Part shown: in pieces, positions 16,707 through 26,105 of the stretch
Layout: the number at the start of each line of letters is the position of its first letter
How positions within the stretch are numbered: the stretch's first letter is position 1
Position numbers and translations under genes: made by a program
Source of the DNA: Comamonas resistens
GTDB lineage: Bacteria > Pseudomonadota > Gammaproteobacteria > Burkholderiales > Burkholderiaceae_C
NCBI RefSeq assembly: GCF_030064165.1
Contig: NZ_CP125947.1
Span: 1,674,001 to 1,738,000, forward strand
Reading direction: 5' to 3'
DNA: 64,000 bases
Notes under the pieces: generated by a model
The model's database searches: none
Told to the model about the DNA's origin: nothing
What the model saw: the letters and a program-made list of their open reading frames with translations, nothing else

Positions 16707-18928
16707 CACCAGCCCTGCGTCAGCCGTGCAATCGCCTTTTGTGCTTCGTCGGGCGCGTCGAACCAGTATTCATCCAGCAACGGGCCGATCTCCGTATCCA
16801 CGACCTGCTGGAACCACTTCTTCGTGTCTCCCGCCTCCAGTCGATGTGCGGGTGTCACATAGCTGTGACCAATCCGGAATTGCTTGCCAAGGCGCGCATC
16901 CGTCGCGATCTGATCGTTCAGCTCGGCGATACGGCGCTCGATATCCGCGACCAAGCCCGGATCGACAGCGCAATCCTTGACCACCCAATCCCGCCAAACC
17001 TGGCCGAGTCTCGGCTCCAGTCCAACGAAAGCAAAGCGGCGACGCAATGCCAGATCGACCAGTGCAAGCGATCGGTCGGCGATATTCATGGTGCCGACCA
17101 CATAGAGATTCTCGGGAATATGGACGGGACGTCGTTTGCCGTCCGCATCCGGATAACAGAGTTCCAGCGCTTCGTTGGGCGTCCGTTTGCCCGCCTCAAG
17201 CAGCGTCAGCAACTCGCCGAAGATCTGCGCCGGGTTTCCACGGTTGATCTCCTCGATTACCACGACAAACTTCGACGAAGGGTCCTTCGATGCAGCCTTG
17301 ATGGCTTCCATGAAGACACCGTCCGCCAGCGACAACTTGCCTTCGCCAGTGGGGCGCCACCCTCGAACAAAGTCCTCGTAGGACAGGTTGGGGTGGAACT
17401 GCACGGCGCGGACCTTGCTGTCGTCCTTCTGGCCCATGAGCGCGAACGCGAGCCGTTTGGCTAACCAGGTCTTGCCCGTGCCCGGAGGCCCCTGAAGGAT
17501 GAGGTTCTTTTTTGTGCGCAGACGATCGAGCAAGCGGTCAATCTCGGCCCGCTCCAGGAAACAGCCGTCCTTGAGGATGTCCTCCACCGAGTAGGGAGCG
17601 ATTGGCGCTGCCACCTGAAAGGCTTCGCGAACTTCGCCTTCAGTTTCCTGTTCTGCTCCGGCATTGGTACCGATATCGCCAGCCGGCACAGGCTCGTCAA
17701 CCGGGTCTTTGTACATCCAGGACGCAAGAGACAAGTCTGGGAAACTGTGGACGGGATAGCCGTCTTCGCCGAAGCGCGAACGCAAATCGTCCAGCAGCTT
17801 CAAATAGGCCCGACCATCACATGGGCCTTGCTGACCACTGATGGCGACATTCAGGCCGAGCCGCTTGTTGATGTAGTGGCGCGACTGGCTATCCAAGGTC
17901 AGGAATTCCCACGGATGCGCCCAGTAGAGACCTGTCGAAAGGTTCCATGCGACACCCCACACTTGGGTTGCCTCATCATAAGCCCGGATGAAGGCATCGC
18001 GAGTGTCCAACTGGTCGCCATCGACCATCTTGCTCGCGGCAACGAATACCTTCCATAGGGCGTCGATGTCGCCCGCACCACGCTTGTCAGCATAGGCGAA
18101 AAACCAGGAACGTTGGTTGTTGAGGACGGGGATGCCCTCGAATGAAGGCGGGACCGGCACCGTGACACCCAGCAGCTTGGCAAGTTCACCCGCGATGGTC
18201 TTGCGGTTGGCATCGGTCATGGACCGGTTAAAGGTGCCCATCGTGGTGAACGGGCAAATGTCGCGCAGCGGACCACTGGTTCCGTCGGGAAACTTATCCT
18301 GGAGATAGGTCAGCCCCGGCACCCGGGACGCGATCTCGTGGATGCCCTCGATGAGCGGCGTTCGATCGTCTGCGTGGGCCAGCAGCTTTTCGGCCACTGC
18401 CTCGTAGAAGTCCGTCCACTCGAAGCGCTGCTTTTCTTGTGAAGTTGTGCCGTAACGCTCCCGCCAAAACGGCTCGTTGCGAAAGCGATCGATATCCTGC
18501 GGCTTGCCGTCAAAGGCGAATGCGATCAGCGCATCGTTCATCCATTCGCCAGGTAACACACGCCAGATCGTCGCTCGGTGAGTGTAGAAGTACCACTCCC
18601 GCACCGGCTCGACCTTGGCCCAGTCCACCTTCACCCGCTTCCCGTCGTTCAGGTTTTCGGTGATCGTGCCGACCGCCTTGATCCCCATAACCGAAGCCGC
18701 GCGGCCTCGGCTATCGAAGGGCAGACCGTGCTTTCGCGTGTAAGACGACTTGATGGCGATCCGCTCTCCCGGGCGCATGGAACGCACCACATCGAGGAGC
18801 TTGTCGTCGTATCCGTTCTCCCAAATTCCTTCTGCAAGAAATCGCGGCATCTGATCATCTGTACCGCCATAGCTCGCGCCGACGAACCAGGTCGCCTGCG
18901 GTGCACTATCTATCGTCTGAGTGGTCAT
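16706..18928 (-). CDS. mcrB: McrB-like AAA+ NTPase with N-terminal EVE-like region
   Basis: A 740-residue McrB-type motor. The N-terminal 130 residues (ATWFVGASYGGTDDQ…GIKAVGTITENLNDGKRVKVDW) resemble an EVE/PUA-like DNA-modification reader. A middle region (about 150-430) is of uncertain type. The AAA+ domain has Walker A GPPGTGKT (about 478-485), a Walker B-type VVVIEEINRGN, and the McrB signature MNIADRS (about 611-617) followed by LALRRRFAF. Known McrB proteins hydrolyse GTP and translocate DNA with McrC. It lies 12 bases after HsdR, with an AAGGGGGCGGGGG leader. The reader domain may determine which modified phage DNA is attacked. Confidence 0.88.
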   Translation of the reverse strand: MTTQTIDSAPQATWFVGASYGGTDDQMPRFLAEGIWENGYDDKLLDVVRSMRPGERIAIKSSYTRKHGLPFDSRGRAASVMGIKAVGTITENLNDGKRVKVDWAKVEPVREWYFYTHRATIWRVLPGEWMNDALIAFAFDGKPQDIDRFRNEPFWRERYGTTSQEKQRFEWTDFYEAVAEKLLAHADDRTPLIEGIHEIASRVPGLTYLQDKFPDGTSGPLRDICPFTTMGTFNRSMTDANRKTIAGELAKLLGVTVPVPPSFEGIPVLNNQRSWFFAYADKRGAGDIDALWKVFVAASKMVDGDQLDTRDAFIRAYDEATQVWGVAWNLSTGLYWAHPWEFLTLDSQSRHYINKRLGLNVAISGQQGPCDGRAYLKLLDDLRSRFGEDGYPVHSFPDLSLASWMYKDPVDEPVPAGDIGTNAGAEQETEGEVREAFQVAAPIAPYSVEDILKDGCFLERAEIDRLLDRLRTKKNLILQGPPGTGKTWLAKRLAFALMGQKDDSKVRAVQFHPNLSYEDFVRGWRPTGEGKLSLADGVFMEAIKAASKDPSSKFVVVIEEINRGNPAQIFGELLTLLEAGKRTPNEALELCYPDADGKRRPVHIPENLYVVGTMNIADRSLALVDLALRRRFAFVGLEPRLGQVWRDWVVKDCAVDPGLVADIERRIAELNDQIATDARLGKQFRIGHSYVTPAHRLEAGDTKKWFQQVVDTEIGPLLDEYWFDAPDEAQKAIARLTQGW

Positions 18929-18940
18929 CCCCCGCCCCCT

Positions 18941-21934
18941 TTAGTAATACTGCCGGATGTAGCTGTAGGCCTTCTCGAACAGCTCTTCATCAGCATGCAG
19001 CTTGTATTTGAAGAGGGCCTTGCGCAGTGCCTTCTTGACCTCACGCTCACCCGCCTGAGTACCTTGCCAGCCCGGGAAGCGGACGAGGCGCACGATCTCG
19101 TCGATGTCCGCCACAACGCGTTCGACCATGATGGGCGTCTCGGCGGTCTTCACCTCGTTGAACAGCTCGGTCAGCGCCGCCTTTCCGCGATCCTCGTCCT
19201 CTTCGGGCGGGACCTCCTTCTCGGCTTGCAGCGTCTCCTTGGCGATCTCCAGCAACTGCTTCAGAAACTCGACGCTGTTGATCTGCCCGGATTCGAAGCG
19301 GTCCTTCAGCGCATCGAGCCGCTCCGACAGCTTCTTGAACTTGGGGTTGCCGCCATGCCCGCGCAGCCGGCGCTTGAGCTTGATCTCGATCTCCTTGGCC
19401 TTCTTAGGGTCTGGGTTCGACAGAACCGCTTCCAGCAGATCAGCGTCCAGCACCAGGGTGTCGAGGTCATCCCGCACCGCGTCGACATGCACGTTCTGGT
19501 GGATCAGCTCGATGGTCTTTGCGCCCAGCGAATGCCAGATCAGCTTGCCGTGACCACTGGACGGCTGCACCGACTGGTACACCTGGGACAACCACTTGTA
19601 GTCCTTCTCGAAGGGGCCCAGAACAGTGTCCGGTGAAAGCGCCTCCCAGATCTTGTTGAGCACGCTGTACTCGGCGGCAAAGTTGTCTCGCACCTCGTTG
19701 TTGGGCAGGCACTGCTGTGCCGCGATCAGGCCCTCATAACCTTGCAAGCTGCGATCGCAGCCAGAGAAGAAGGCCAGGCACTTCTGCATCGACTCAGGCA
19801 GCTTGTCCTTCAGCTCCTGGATATTGCTGACCACCTGCTTGACGCTCTGGTCGTCGAATTCCAGCGCCGCTGCCACGTCGTCGAAGATGCCGAGGTAATC
19901 CACGATCAAGCCGTGGGTCTTCTGCTCGGAGTAGGTGCGGTTCACGCGGCAGATGGCCTGCAGCAGCGTGTGGTCGCGCAGCGGCTTGTCTAGGTACATC
20001 GCCTGCAGGATGGGCGCATCGAAGCCGGTCAGCAGCTTGGCCGTGACGATGATCAGCTTCAGTGGGTCGGCCGGGTCGCGGAACCGATCCAGCAGTCGCT
20101 CTTCTTCGTCGCGGCTTCGGTCGTAGGGCACGTACTCTGGATGTTCCTTCTTGTCCGCCGCCTGCACCGACATCACGATGTCTGTAGCCTCGGGCGGCAG
20201 CAGCTTGTCCAACTCGGTTTTGAACAGCAGGCAGGATTCCCGGTCGAAGGTGACGATCTGGCCTTTGAAACCGTTGGGCTCCACCTTGGTCTGGAAGTGC
20301 TCGACGATGTCCTCGCACACCTTGCGGATGCGCTCAGGCGTCTTGACCAGCACGGCCATCTTGGCGGCGGTCTTCGCGAGGTTGTCCTTGTCCAGATCCG
20401 ACAGGCCGCCGGTCAGGTCTTTGTACGCGGCATCCAGCGCCGCCTTGTCGATGTGCAGGTCAATCAGTCGTGGCTCGAAGTGCAGCTTCAGCGTGGCACC
20501 GTCGCGGATCGACTCCTCGAAGCCGTACCGGCTCATGTAGCCCTTCTCATCCTCGTCGGCACCAAAGGCGTAGAAGGTGTTGCGGTCGGCACGGTTGATC
20601 GGCGTGCCGGTCAGGCCGAACAGAAACGCATTGGGCAGGGCCTCACGCATCTTGCGACCGAGGTCGCCTTCCTGCGTGCGGTGCGCTTCGTCCACCAGCG
20701 CGATGATGTTGCTGCGGTCGTTCAGGCTGCCCGTGGCCTCGCCGAACTTGAAGATCGTGGTGATGATGATCTTGCGCACATCCTGCGCCAGCAACTGCTG
20801 CAGTTTGTCGCGGGTATCTGCCTTTTCCAGATTGGGGATGTCCGCCCCGGTGAAGGTGCCCGTGATCTGGCTGTCGAGATCGATCCGGTCCACCACGATC
20901 AGCACGGTGGGATTCTTCAGGCCGGCGTGCATGCGCAGCTTCTGCGCGGCGAAGACCATCAGCAGCGACTTGCCCGAGCCCTGGAAGTGCCAGATCAGCC
21001 CTTTCCTGGGGTAACCCGCCAGCACGCGCTCGACGATCTTGTTGGCCGCTTCAAACTGCTGGTAGCGGCAGATAATCTTGATGCGCTGCTTTTTCTTATT
21101 GGTGGCGAATAGAGTGAAGCTGCCGAGGATGTCCAGCACTACATGCGGACGCAACATGCTCTCCGCTGACAGCTTGAGCGACTTCAGTGGGTGGTGCTGG
21201 CCATCATCGCCGTCACCATCCAGATGCCAAGGGCCCCAATCTTTTACTGGCAGACCGATGGAGCCGTAGCGGTAGGCCTTGCCCTCAGTGGCCACCGAGA
21301 ACACGTTGCAGACGAACAGCTCGGGTACGAACTTCTCGTAGTCGTCGTGCACCTGTACAGCACCGTCAACCCAACTGATGCACTTCTTGACTGGCGTCTT
21401 GGCCTCGATCAGTACCAGCGGCAGACCATTCACCAACATCACCAGATCGGCACGGCGTTCGGTGGAGCCAGCTCGGTAGGTGTACTGCTGGGTGACGATG
21501 TACTGGTTCTGCCCCAGGTCATCGAAGTCGATCAACCGCACCGGCACATGCTCATTGTTGTGGCCGAAGGGCATCGAGCGCTCGCCACGCATCCAGGCGG
21601 TCATCTCCTCGTTGGCGCGGATCAGACCGTCTGAACGCACCGACAGCACGATGGCCCGCAGCTTGTAGAGCACTTCATCGGCGCGGTCAGGCTGAGCGGC
21701 AATCTCCGGGTTCAGGCGGGTCAGCGCATCGCGCAGCCAGGGCTCGACCAGCACCTCCTGAATCTGGCGTGGCACCTCCGCCGGGGCAGCGTAGCGCCAG
21801 CCGATGCCTTTGGGGCTGGGTCCGTAGCTGGCTTGGGGTTCCTGGGCGGTGTTAGCCGGGACAGACTTGATCGGGCCGGCGAGCAGATCGCGGACGTAGG
21901 CTTCGACGGTGTTGGATTCGTTAAAAGCAGCCAT
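18941..21934 (-). CDS. hsdR: Type I restriction enzyme HsdR subunit
   Basis: A 997-residue HsdR. The N-terminal nuclease region reads ERRADLVMLVNGLPLVLIEAK (about residues 157-177), containing the D…ExK core. SF2 motor motifs are a Walker A variant QGSGKS (about 315-320), VDEAH (about 410-414), LTGTPI, and AICRVNRTYSE as motif VI. The C-terminal third is helical (KKAKEIEIKLKRRLRGHGGNPKFKKLSERL) and would bind the methylase core. It starts 4 bases after HsdS with GGAG upstream. It translocates and cuts unmodified DNA. The two HsdM genes and the HsdS upstream complete the system. Confidence 0.93.
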   Translation of the reverse strand: MAAFNESNTVEAYVRDLLAGPIKSVPANTAQEPQASYGPSPKGIGWRYAAPAEVPRQIQEVLVEPWLRDALTRLNPEIAAQPDRADEVLYKLRAIVLSVRSDGLIRANEEMTAWMRGERSMPFGHNNEHVPVRLIDFDDLGQNQYIVTQQYTYRAGSTERRADLVMLVNGLPLVLIEAKTPVKKCISWVDGAVQVHDDYEKFVPELFVCNVFSVATEGKAYRYGSIGLPVKDWGPWHLDGDGDDGQHHPLKSLKLSAESMLRPHVVLDILGSFTLFATNKKKQRIKIICRYQQFEAANKIVERVLAGYPRKGLIWHFQGSGKSLLMVFAAQKLRMHAGLKNPTVLIVVDRIDLDSQITGTFTGADIPNLEKADTRDKLQQLLAQDVRKIIITTIFKFGEATGSLNDRSNIIALVDEAHRTQEGDLGRKMREALPNAFLFGLTGTPINRADRNTFYAFGADEDEKGYMSRYGFEESIRDGATLKLHFEPRLIDLHIDKAALDAAYKDLTGGLSDLDKDNLAKTAAKMAVLVKTPERIRKVCEDIVEHFQTKVEPNGFKGQIVTFDRESCLLFKTELDKLLPPEATDIVMSVQAADKKEHPEYVPYDRSRDEEERLLDRFRDPADPLKLIIVTAKLLTGFDAPILQAMYLDKPLRDHTLLQAICRVNRTYSEQKTHGLIVDYLGIFDDVAAALEFDDQSVKQVVSNIQELKDKLPESMQKCLAFFSGCDRSLQGYEGLIAAQQCLPNNEVRDNFAAEYSVLNKIWEALSPDTVLGPFEKDYKWLSQVYQSVQPSSGHGKLIWHSLGAKTIELIHQNVHVDAVRDDLDTLVLDADLLEAVLSNPDPKKAKEIEIKLKRRLRGHGGNPKFKKLSERLDALKDRFESGQINSVEFLKQLLEIAKETLQAEKEVPPEEDEDRGKAALTELFNEVKTAETPIMVERVVADIDEIVRLVRFPGWQGTQAGEREVKKALRKALFKYKLHADEELFEKAYSYIRQYY

Positions 21935-21938
21935 CGAA

Positions 21939-23102
21939 CTACTCCATCGACAATGCGGTTAGATGTGCGGTGCGGCGCATCTCATGCGTTAAATCAAGCC
22001 TAGCTGCCAGTTGGCTCTCGGCTGATTCAATCCCCCTTAATCTGGCCACTAGCTCTCTCTGCTCTTCCAGAGACGGCACAGGGATTGGGAAACTCTTGAG
22101 CAGGCCGCAACTCAGTGCGTGCTGGTTCGTACCCTGCGACCAATGACGAAGTGCTTCGTAGCTAGATTCCAGTAGATAAAACAGATACCAAGGATCAAGC
22201 GAATCACCTGGGATGACGGCGCCAAAGTTCTGGTTAATGCACGAGTCAATCGCCAGCATTGCTGCACGCCCCCGAGTCTGCCCCTCACCAATCATTGCAA
22301 CGAGGGTTGCACCAGCAGGAATCAATGTCAGTGGACACTCAGACAAAGCCTTTTCGGTGATGAATTCGTCTGCGTGTCGAATCAACCGTTCGTTCACTTT
22401 TCCTGTTGGAAGCCATGGAATAGCACCTTTCCAGAATTCATCGTTTGCACGGCGCGGTGTAGATCCGTTTCTAATTTCTGCTACAGAGCCCATCTTCACT
22501 TTTGGGGAGCTAATTCTTGAAAATGTCTCAAGTGCTACCGATTTCCTTAACTTTGTCGCAGCAGCGAGTGCTTTCAGAACTGCTTCAGACTGCTCTTCGA
22601 CAGCAGAGAGAAGGTGGATAGTCCGGCGCTGATCTCCTAATGGCGGCAGTGCAAAATCGAAATTTGCCAAACTTGTCCAGTTCGTGCGCGGGCTCAGCGA
22701 CCCAGCCGACGTACCCACGGCGTGATCAAAAAAAGCATCAGTCTGGCAAATGAAGGGCAACAGCTCCGGCAGCAAGACCTGTGCGTCCTTGGTTTCCAAC
22801 ACATAGATGTCCCCGGAGCACACTCCAGAGAAATCCGCCACAGCCACCTTGCGCTGGTAAGCGCGGCGCTTGCCGAACAGCACCTGCCCCGGTTGAAAAA
22901 CGCTCGTGAATGTCACGCCGTCAGCGACATTGCCCCAGCTGCGGATGCGCAAATCACCGGGTTCGAGATGTTCCAGACCGACGTAGCGTTCAATGCCATC
23001 GGCCAGCGGATCTTGGCTGCGGGCTTTCGAGAGACGTACCACATCGCCAAATTTCACCCGGCGCCAGCCGGGCTTCAGGGTTTTATTGTTCTTGTCAGAC
23101 AC
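21939..23102 (-). CDS. hsdS: Type I restriction specificity subunit HsdS
   Basis: A 387-residue HsdS with two target-recognition domains (about 10-180 and 200-370). Each is followed by a conserved helical part, with NFDFALPPLGDQRR at the end of TRD1 and SFPIPVPSLEEQREL at the end of TRD2. It recognises the DNA site and scaffolds HsdM and HsdR. The second TRD is clearly more AT-rich than the flanking hsd genes, as expected for exchangeable TRDs. The start GTG at 23102 overlaps the HsdM stop by 8 bases. The recognition sequence cannot be told from sequence. Confidence 0.9.
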   Translation of the reverse strand: MSDKNNKTLKPGWRRVKFGDVVRLSKARSQDPLADGIERYVGLEHLEPGDLRIRSWGNVADGVTFTSVFQPGQVLFGKRRAYQRKVAVADFSGVCSGDIYVLETKDAQVLLPELLPFICQTDAFFDHAVGTSAGSLSPRTNWTSLANFDFALPPLGDQRRTIHLLSAVEEQSEAVLKALAAATKLRKSVALETFSRISSPKVKMGSVAEIRNGSTPRRANDEFWKGAIPWLPTGKVNERLIRHADEFITEKALSECPLTLIPAGATLVAMIGEGQTRGRAAMLAIDSCINQNFGAVIPGDSLDPWYLFYLLESSYEALRHWSQGTNQHALSCGLLKSFPIPVPSLEEQRELVARLRGIESAESQLAARLDLTHEMRRTAHLTALSME

Positions 23103-24621
23103 GCTCGATGTCCTCCGTAATCACTCCATCCAGCGTTTCCACCAGCGCGTCCATCTGTTGCCAGAAGGCACGGCCATCGGTTTGCCATTGATCCCAGGCT
23201 GAGCGCAGCGATACCGCGTCACCATTGCTGTCGGTGGCGATGGCGGCGGCAATGCGCTTCACGTACAGCGGGATCGAGAGGTTGCCCGCATTGATGCCGA
23301 TTTCGGCCAGGGTGGCGACCTTGGCGAAACCGGGAACATCGGCAAACGTTTTGTAAGCGGTCAGGATGCGCTGCTGGTGCTCGGGCTTAAGAAAGCTCTG
23401 CGCCCGTTCGCGGGTTACCTCACTCACCGCGTCGATGAAGATCACCTTGCCCTTGCGAGCGGCGACCTTCTTGCGGTTGCAGATGACGATGCACGACTCC
23501 ATCGGAGAGTTGTAGAACAGGTTGGGGCCCAAGCCGATGACGGCCTCGACCCAGTCCTGCTCGACCATCTTGGCGCGCATGGCCTGTTCTTCGTTACGGA
23601 ACAGCACACCGTGGGGCCAGAGCACGGCACTACGCCCCTTGGTGGTGAGGCTGGTCAGGATGTGCTGTTGGAAGGCGTAGTCGGCGCGGCCCTGCGGTGG
23701 CGTACCCAGCGAGTTGCGTCCCCACTTGTCACTACTCCAGGCCTCGCGATTCCACTGCTTGATGGAGTACGGCGGGTTGGCCAGGATCACATCGAACTGG
23801 CGCAGGCGGTCGCCTTCGATGTGCTTGGGTTCAGCCAGGGTGTCACCCCGGATGATCTCGAAGTCCTCCACGCCATGCAGGAACAGATTCATGCGGGCGA
23901 TGGATGAGGTAATGAGGTTGCGCTCCTGCCCGTAGAGCTTGAGCGTGCGGTACTCTCCGCCCGAGCGCTTCACTTCGTCCAGCGCTGAAATCAACATGCC
24001 GCCGGTACCGCACGTGGGGTCGTAAATCGACTCGCCCGCCTGAGGTGCAAGAAGTTGCGTCATCAAGTGGACGACGGTGCGGTTGGTGTAGAACTCGGCC
24101 GCCGTGTGGCCTGAGTCGTCCGCGAACTTCTTGATCAGGTACTCGTAGGCGTTGCCCAACTCGTCCTCGGGGACGTTGGCCACCGAGAGTGTCTGCGTCG
24201 AGAAGTGCTCAATCAGGTTTTTCAGCGTTTCATCGGGCAGGCGCTCGCGGTTGGTCCAGGGTGCATCGCCGAAGATGCCATCAAGCAGATCCGGGTTGGC
24301 GGTCTCGATAGCACGCATGGCTTTCTGGATGGCGGCGCCTACGTTCTTGGGTGCCTGGCGAACATCGTTCCAGTGAGCGCCTTGGGGAATCTGGAAGCGG
24401 TGGTTCTCCGCGAACTGCGCGTAGGAGAGGTCGCCCTTCGAGTTGGCCAGGGCCGCCTGGTATTCCTCCTCCCACACATCCGACACGCGCTTGTAGAACA
24501 GCAGCGGGAAGATGAACTGCTTGTAGTCGCCGGCGTCGATGAGGCCGCGCAGCAGCACGGCGGCACCCCACAGGTAGCTTTCGAGTTCTTGTTGGCTGAT
24601 GCGTTTACTTGGGTGACTCAT
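23095..24621 (-). CDS. hsdM: Type I DNA methyltransferase HsdM, second of two
   Basis: A 508-residue N6-adenine methylase subunit. Motif I is DPTCGTGG (about residue 198-205), motif IV is NPPY (about 280-283), and AEFYTNRTVVHLM sits in the usual pre-catalytic segment. Both catalytic motifs are intact. The N-terminal HsdM_N helical domain is present. The ATG at 24621 overlaps the upstream HsdM stop (ATGA) and has GGGGG 9 bases before it; an in-frame ATG lies at 24630. It differs clearly from the adjacent paralogue (motif IV NPPF there), so this is not a recent duplication. Confidence 0.9.
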   Translation of the reverse strand: MSHPSKRISQQELESYLWGAAVLLRGLIDAGDYKQFIFPLLFYKRVSDVWEEEYQAALANSKGDLSYAQFAENHRFQIPQGAHWNDVRQAPKNVGAAIQKAMRAIETANPDLLDGIFGDAPWTNRERLPDETLKNLIEHFSTQTLSVANVPEDELGNAYEYLIKKFADDSGHTAAEFYTNRTVVHLMTQLLAPQAGESIYDPTCGTGGMLISALDEVKRSGGEYRTLKLYGQERNLITSSIARMNLFLHGVEDFEIIRGDTLAEPKHIEGDRLRQFDVILANPPYSIKQWNREAWSSDKWGRNSLGTPPQGRADYAFQQHILTSLTTKGRSAVLWPHGVLFRNEEQAMRAKMVEQDWVEAVIGLGPNLFYNSPMESCIVICNRKKVAARKGKVIFIDAVSEVTRERAQSFLKPEHQQRILTAYKTFADVPGFAKVATLAEIGINAGNLSIPLYVKRIAAAIATDSNGDAVSLRSAWDQWQTDGRAFWQQMDALVETLDGVITEDIERV

Positions 24622-26105
24622 TTCAGCCATCCCCCTTCAGTAATGACCTGCGCGAGCCGCTCTTCGGCTTCACGGCAGCGGATGAGCGCGTCCTTGAATG
24701 CCGTGATGGCAACCGGCAGCGGGGGGATGTCTTCTTGCAATGGCGGCAGGACATAGCGCGAGATGTTCAGCGTCCAGTCCTCGACTTTGATCTCGTCGAG
24801 GCTGACCACGCGGACCGCGTCCTGCACATCGGCAAAGCCGCGATACCAGCCGAGGATCTCGGCGGCGTGCTCGGGTTCCAGATAGTTTTGCGCGCGCCCC
24901 CGGCGGAACAGGCGTGACGCATCGGCGATCAGCACCTTTTTTTTGTGCTTGACCGGTTTGCGCTTGCGCAAGACCAGGATGCACGCGGCCAGGCCGGTGC
25001 CGTAAAACAGGTTGGGCGCCAACCCGATTACGGCCTCGACCAGATCCATCTCCAGCAGTTTCTGGCGGATGCTGCCTTCCACACCTTTGCGGAACAGGGC
25101 GCCCTGGGGCAGCACCACGGCCATCCGGCCGCTGACGTCAGCCATTGACTTGACCATGTGCTGCACCCAGGCAAAGTCACCGCTGGATGAGGGCGGCAGA
25201 CCAGCAAAGTTGCGGCCGAAGGGATCGTTCAGCCACAGGTCCTCGCCCCACTTTTCCAGCGAGAAAGGGGGGTTGGCGATCACGCAGTCGAAGGTGGCCA
25301 GTCGGTCGACCTCGAAGAAGGCCGGGTTGCGCAGCGTGTCGCCGCGCACCACCTGGAAGTCTTCAATGCCGTGGAGGAACAAGTTCATCCGCGCAATGGA
25401 TGAGGTGGTGAGGTTCTTCTCTTGTCCGTACAGCTTGCCCCACAGCCGCTTCACGTCGCCATGCTGTTCCTTCACGTGCTGCACGGCGGCCAGCAACATG
25501 CCGCCGGTACCACAGGCCGGGTCGTAGATGGTCTCGGCTTCTTTGGGATCGAGCATGTCGATCATTAGCCGCACGACGCTGCGCGGGGTGTAGAACTCCC
25601 CGGCCTTCTTGTTGGTGGCGTCGGCGAACTTCTTGATCAGGTATTCGTAGGCGTCGCCAAGCAGATCTGAGTTGACGTTCTTGTTGCCAAACGGCAGCTT
25701 GGAGAAGTGCTCGATCAGGTCCTTGAGCAAGGCATCGGACAGCCGCTCCTTGTTTGACCACTGGGCATCGCCGAACACGCCGTATAGGGTGTCGGGGTTG
25801 GCCTTCTCAATCTCGCGCATCGCGCGCTGAAGGGCCGTCCCGACATTGCTGGCCTTGGTGCGAACGTCGTTCCAGTGGCAGTCTTCCGGGATCTGGAAGC
25901 GGTGCGATTCCGGAAACCAGGCGAGTTGCTCGTCACCGGTCTCATCAACGATCTCCTGGTACTCCTCGTCCCAGACGTCGCAGATGCGCTTGAAGAACAA
26001 CAGCGGGAAGATGTAGGTCTTGAAGTCAGCCGCATCCACCGGGCCGCGCAGGATGTTGGCGGATTCCCAGAGGTGTGACTCGAGGGTAGCTAAAGAAACA
26101 AGCAT
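24618..26105 (-). CDS. hsdM: Type I DNA methyltransferase HsdM, first of two
   Basis: A 495-residue HsdM. Motif I is DPACGTGG (about residue 190-197), motif IV is NPPF (about 275-278), and GEFYTPRSVVRLM precedes motif I, all intact. N-terminal helices (LESHLWESANILRGPVDAADFKTYIFPLLFFKRI) match the HsdM_N domain of the class that forms HsdM2-HsdS complexes. It shares a TAATG junction with the giant helicase gene upstream and ATGA with the second HsdM. Two catalytically complete HsdM proteins with one HsdS is unusual; a heteromeric methylase is one explanation. Confidence 0.9.
   Translation of the reverse strand: MLVSLATLESHLWESANILRGPVDAADFKTYIFPLLFFKRICDVWDEEYQEIVDETGDEQLAWFPESHRFQIPEDCHWNDVRTKASNVGTALQRAMREIEKANPDTLYGVFGDAQWSNKERLSDALLKDLIEHFSKLPFGNKNVNSDLLGDAYEYLIKKFADATNKKAGEFYTPRSVVRLMIDMLDPKEAETIYDPACGTGGMLLAAVQHVKEQHGDVKRLWGKLYGQEKNLTTSSIARMNLFLHGIEDFQVVRGDTLRNPAFFEVDRLATFDCVIANPPFSLEKWGEDLWLNDPFGRNFAGLPPSSSGDFAWVQHMVKSMADVSGRMAVVLPQGALFRKGVEGSIRQKLLEMDLVEAVIGLAPNLFYGTGLAACILVLRKRKPVKHKKKVLIADASRLFRRGRAQNYLEPEHAAEILGWYRGFADVQDAVRVVSLDEIKVEDWTLNISRYVLPPLQEDIPPLPVAITAFKDALIRCREAEERLAQVITEGGWLK

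Noticed and set aside
18578..19636. Plus-strand 352-aa frame across the McrB/HsdR junction
   Set aside because: Antisense to two certain genes with no coding character of its own.
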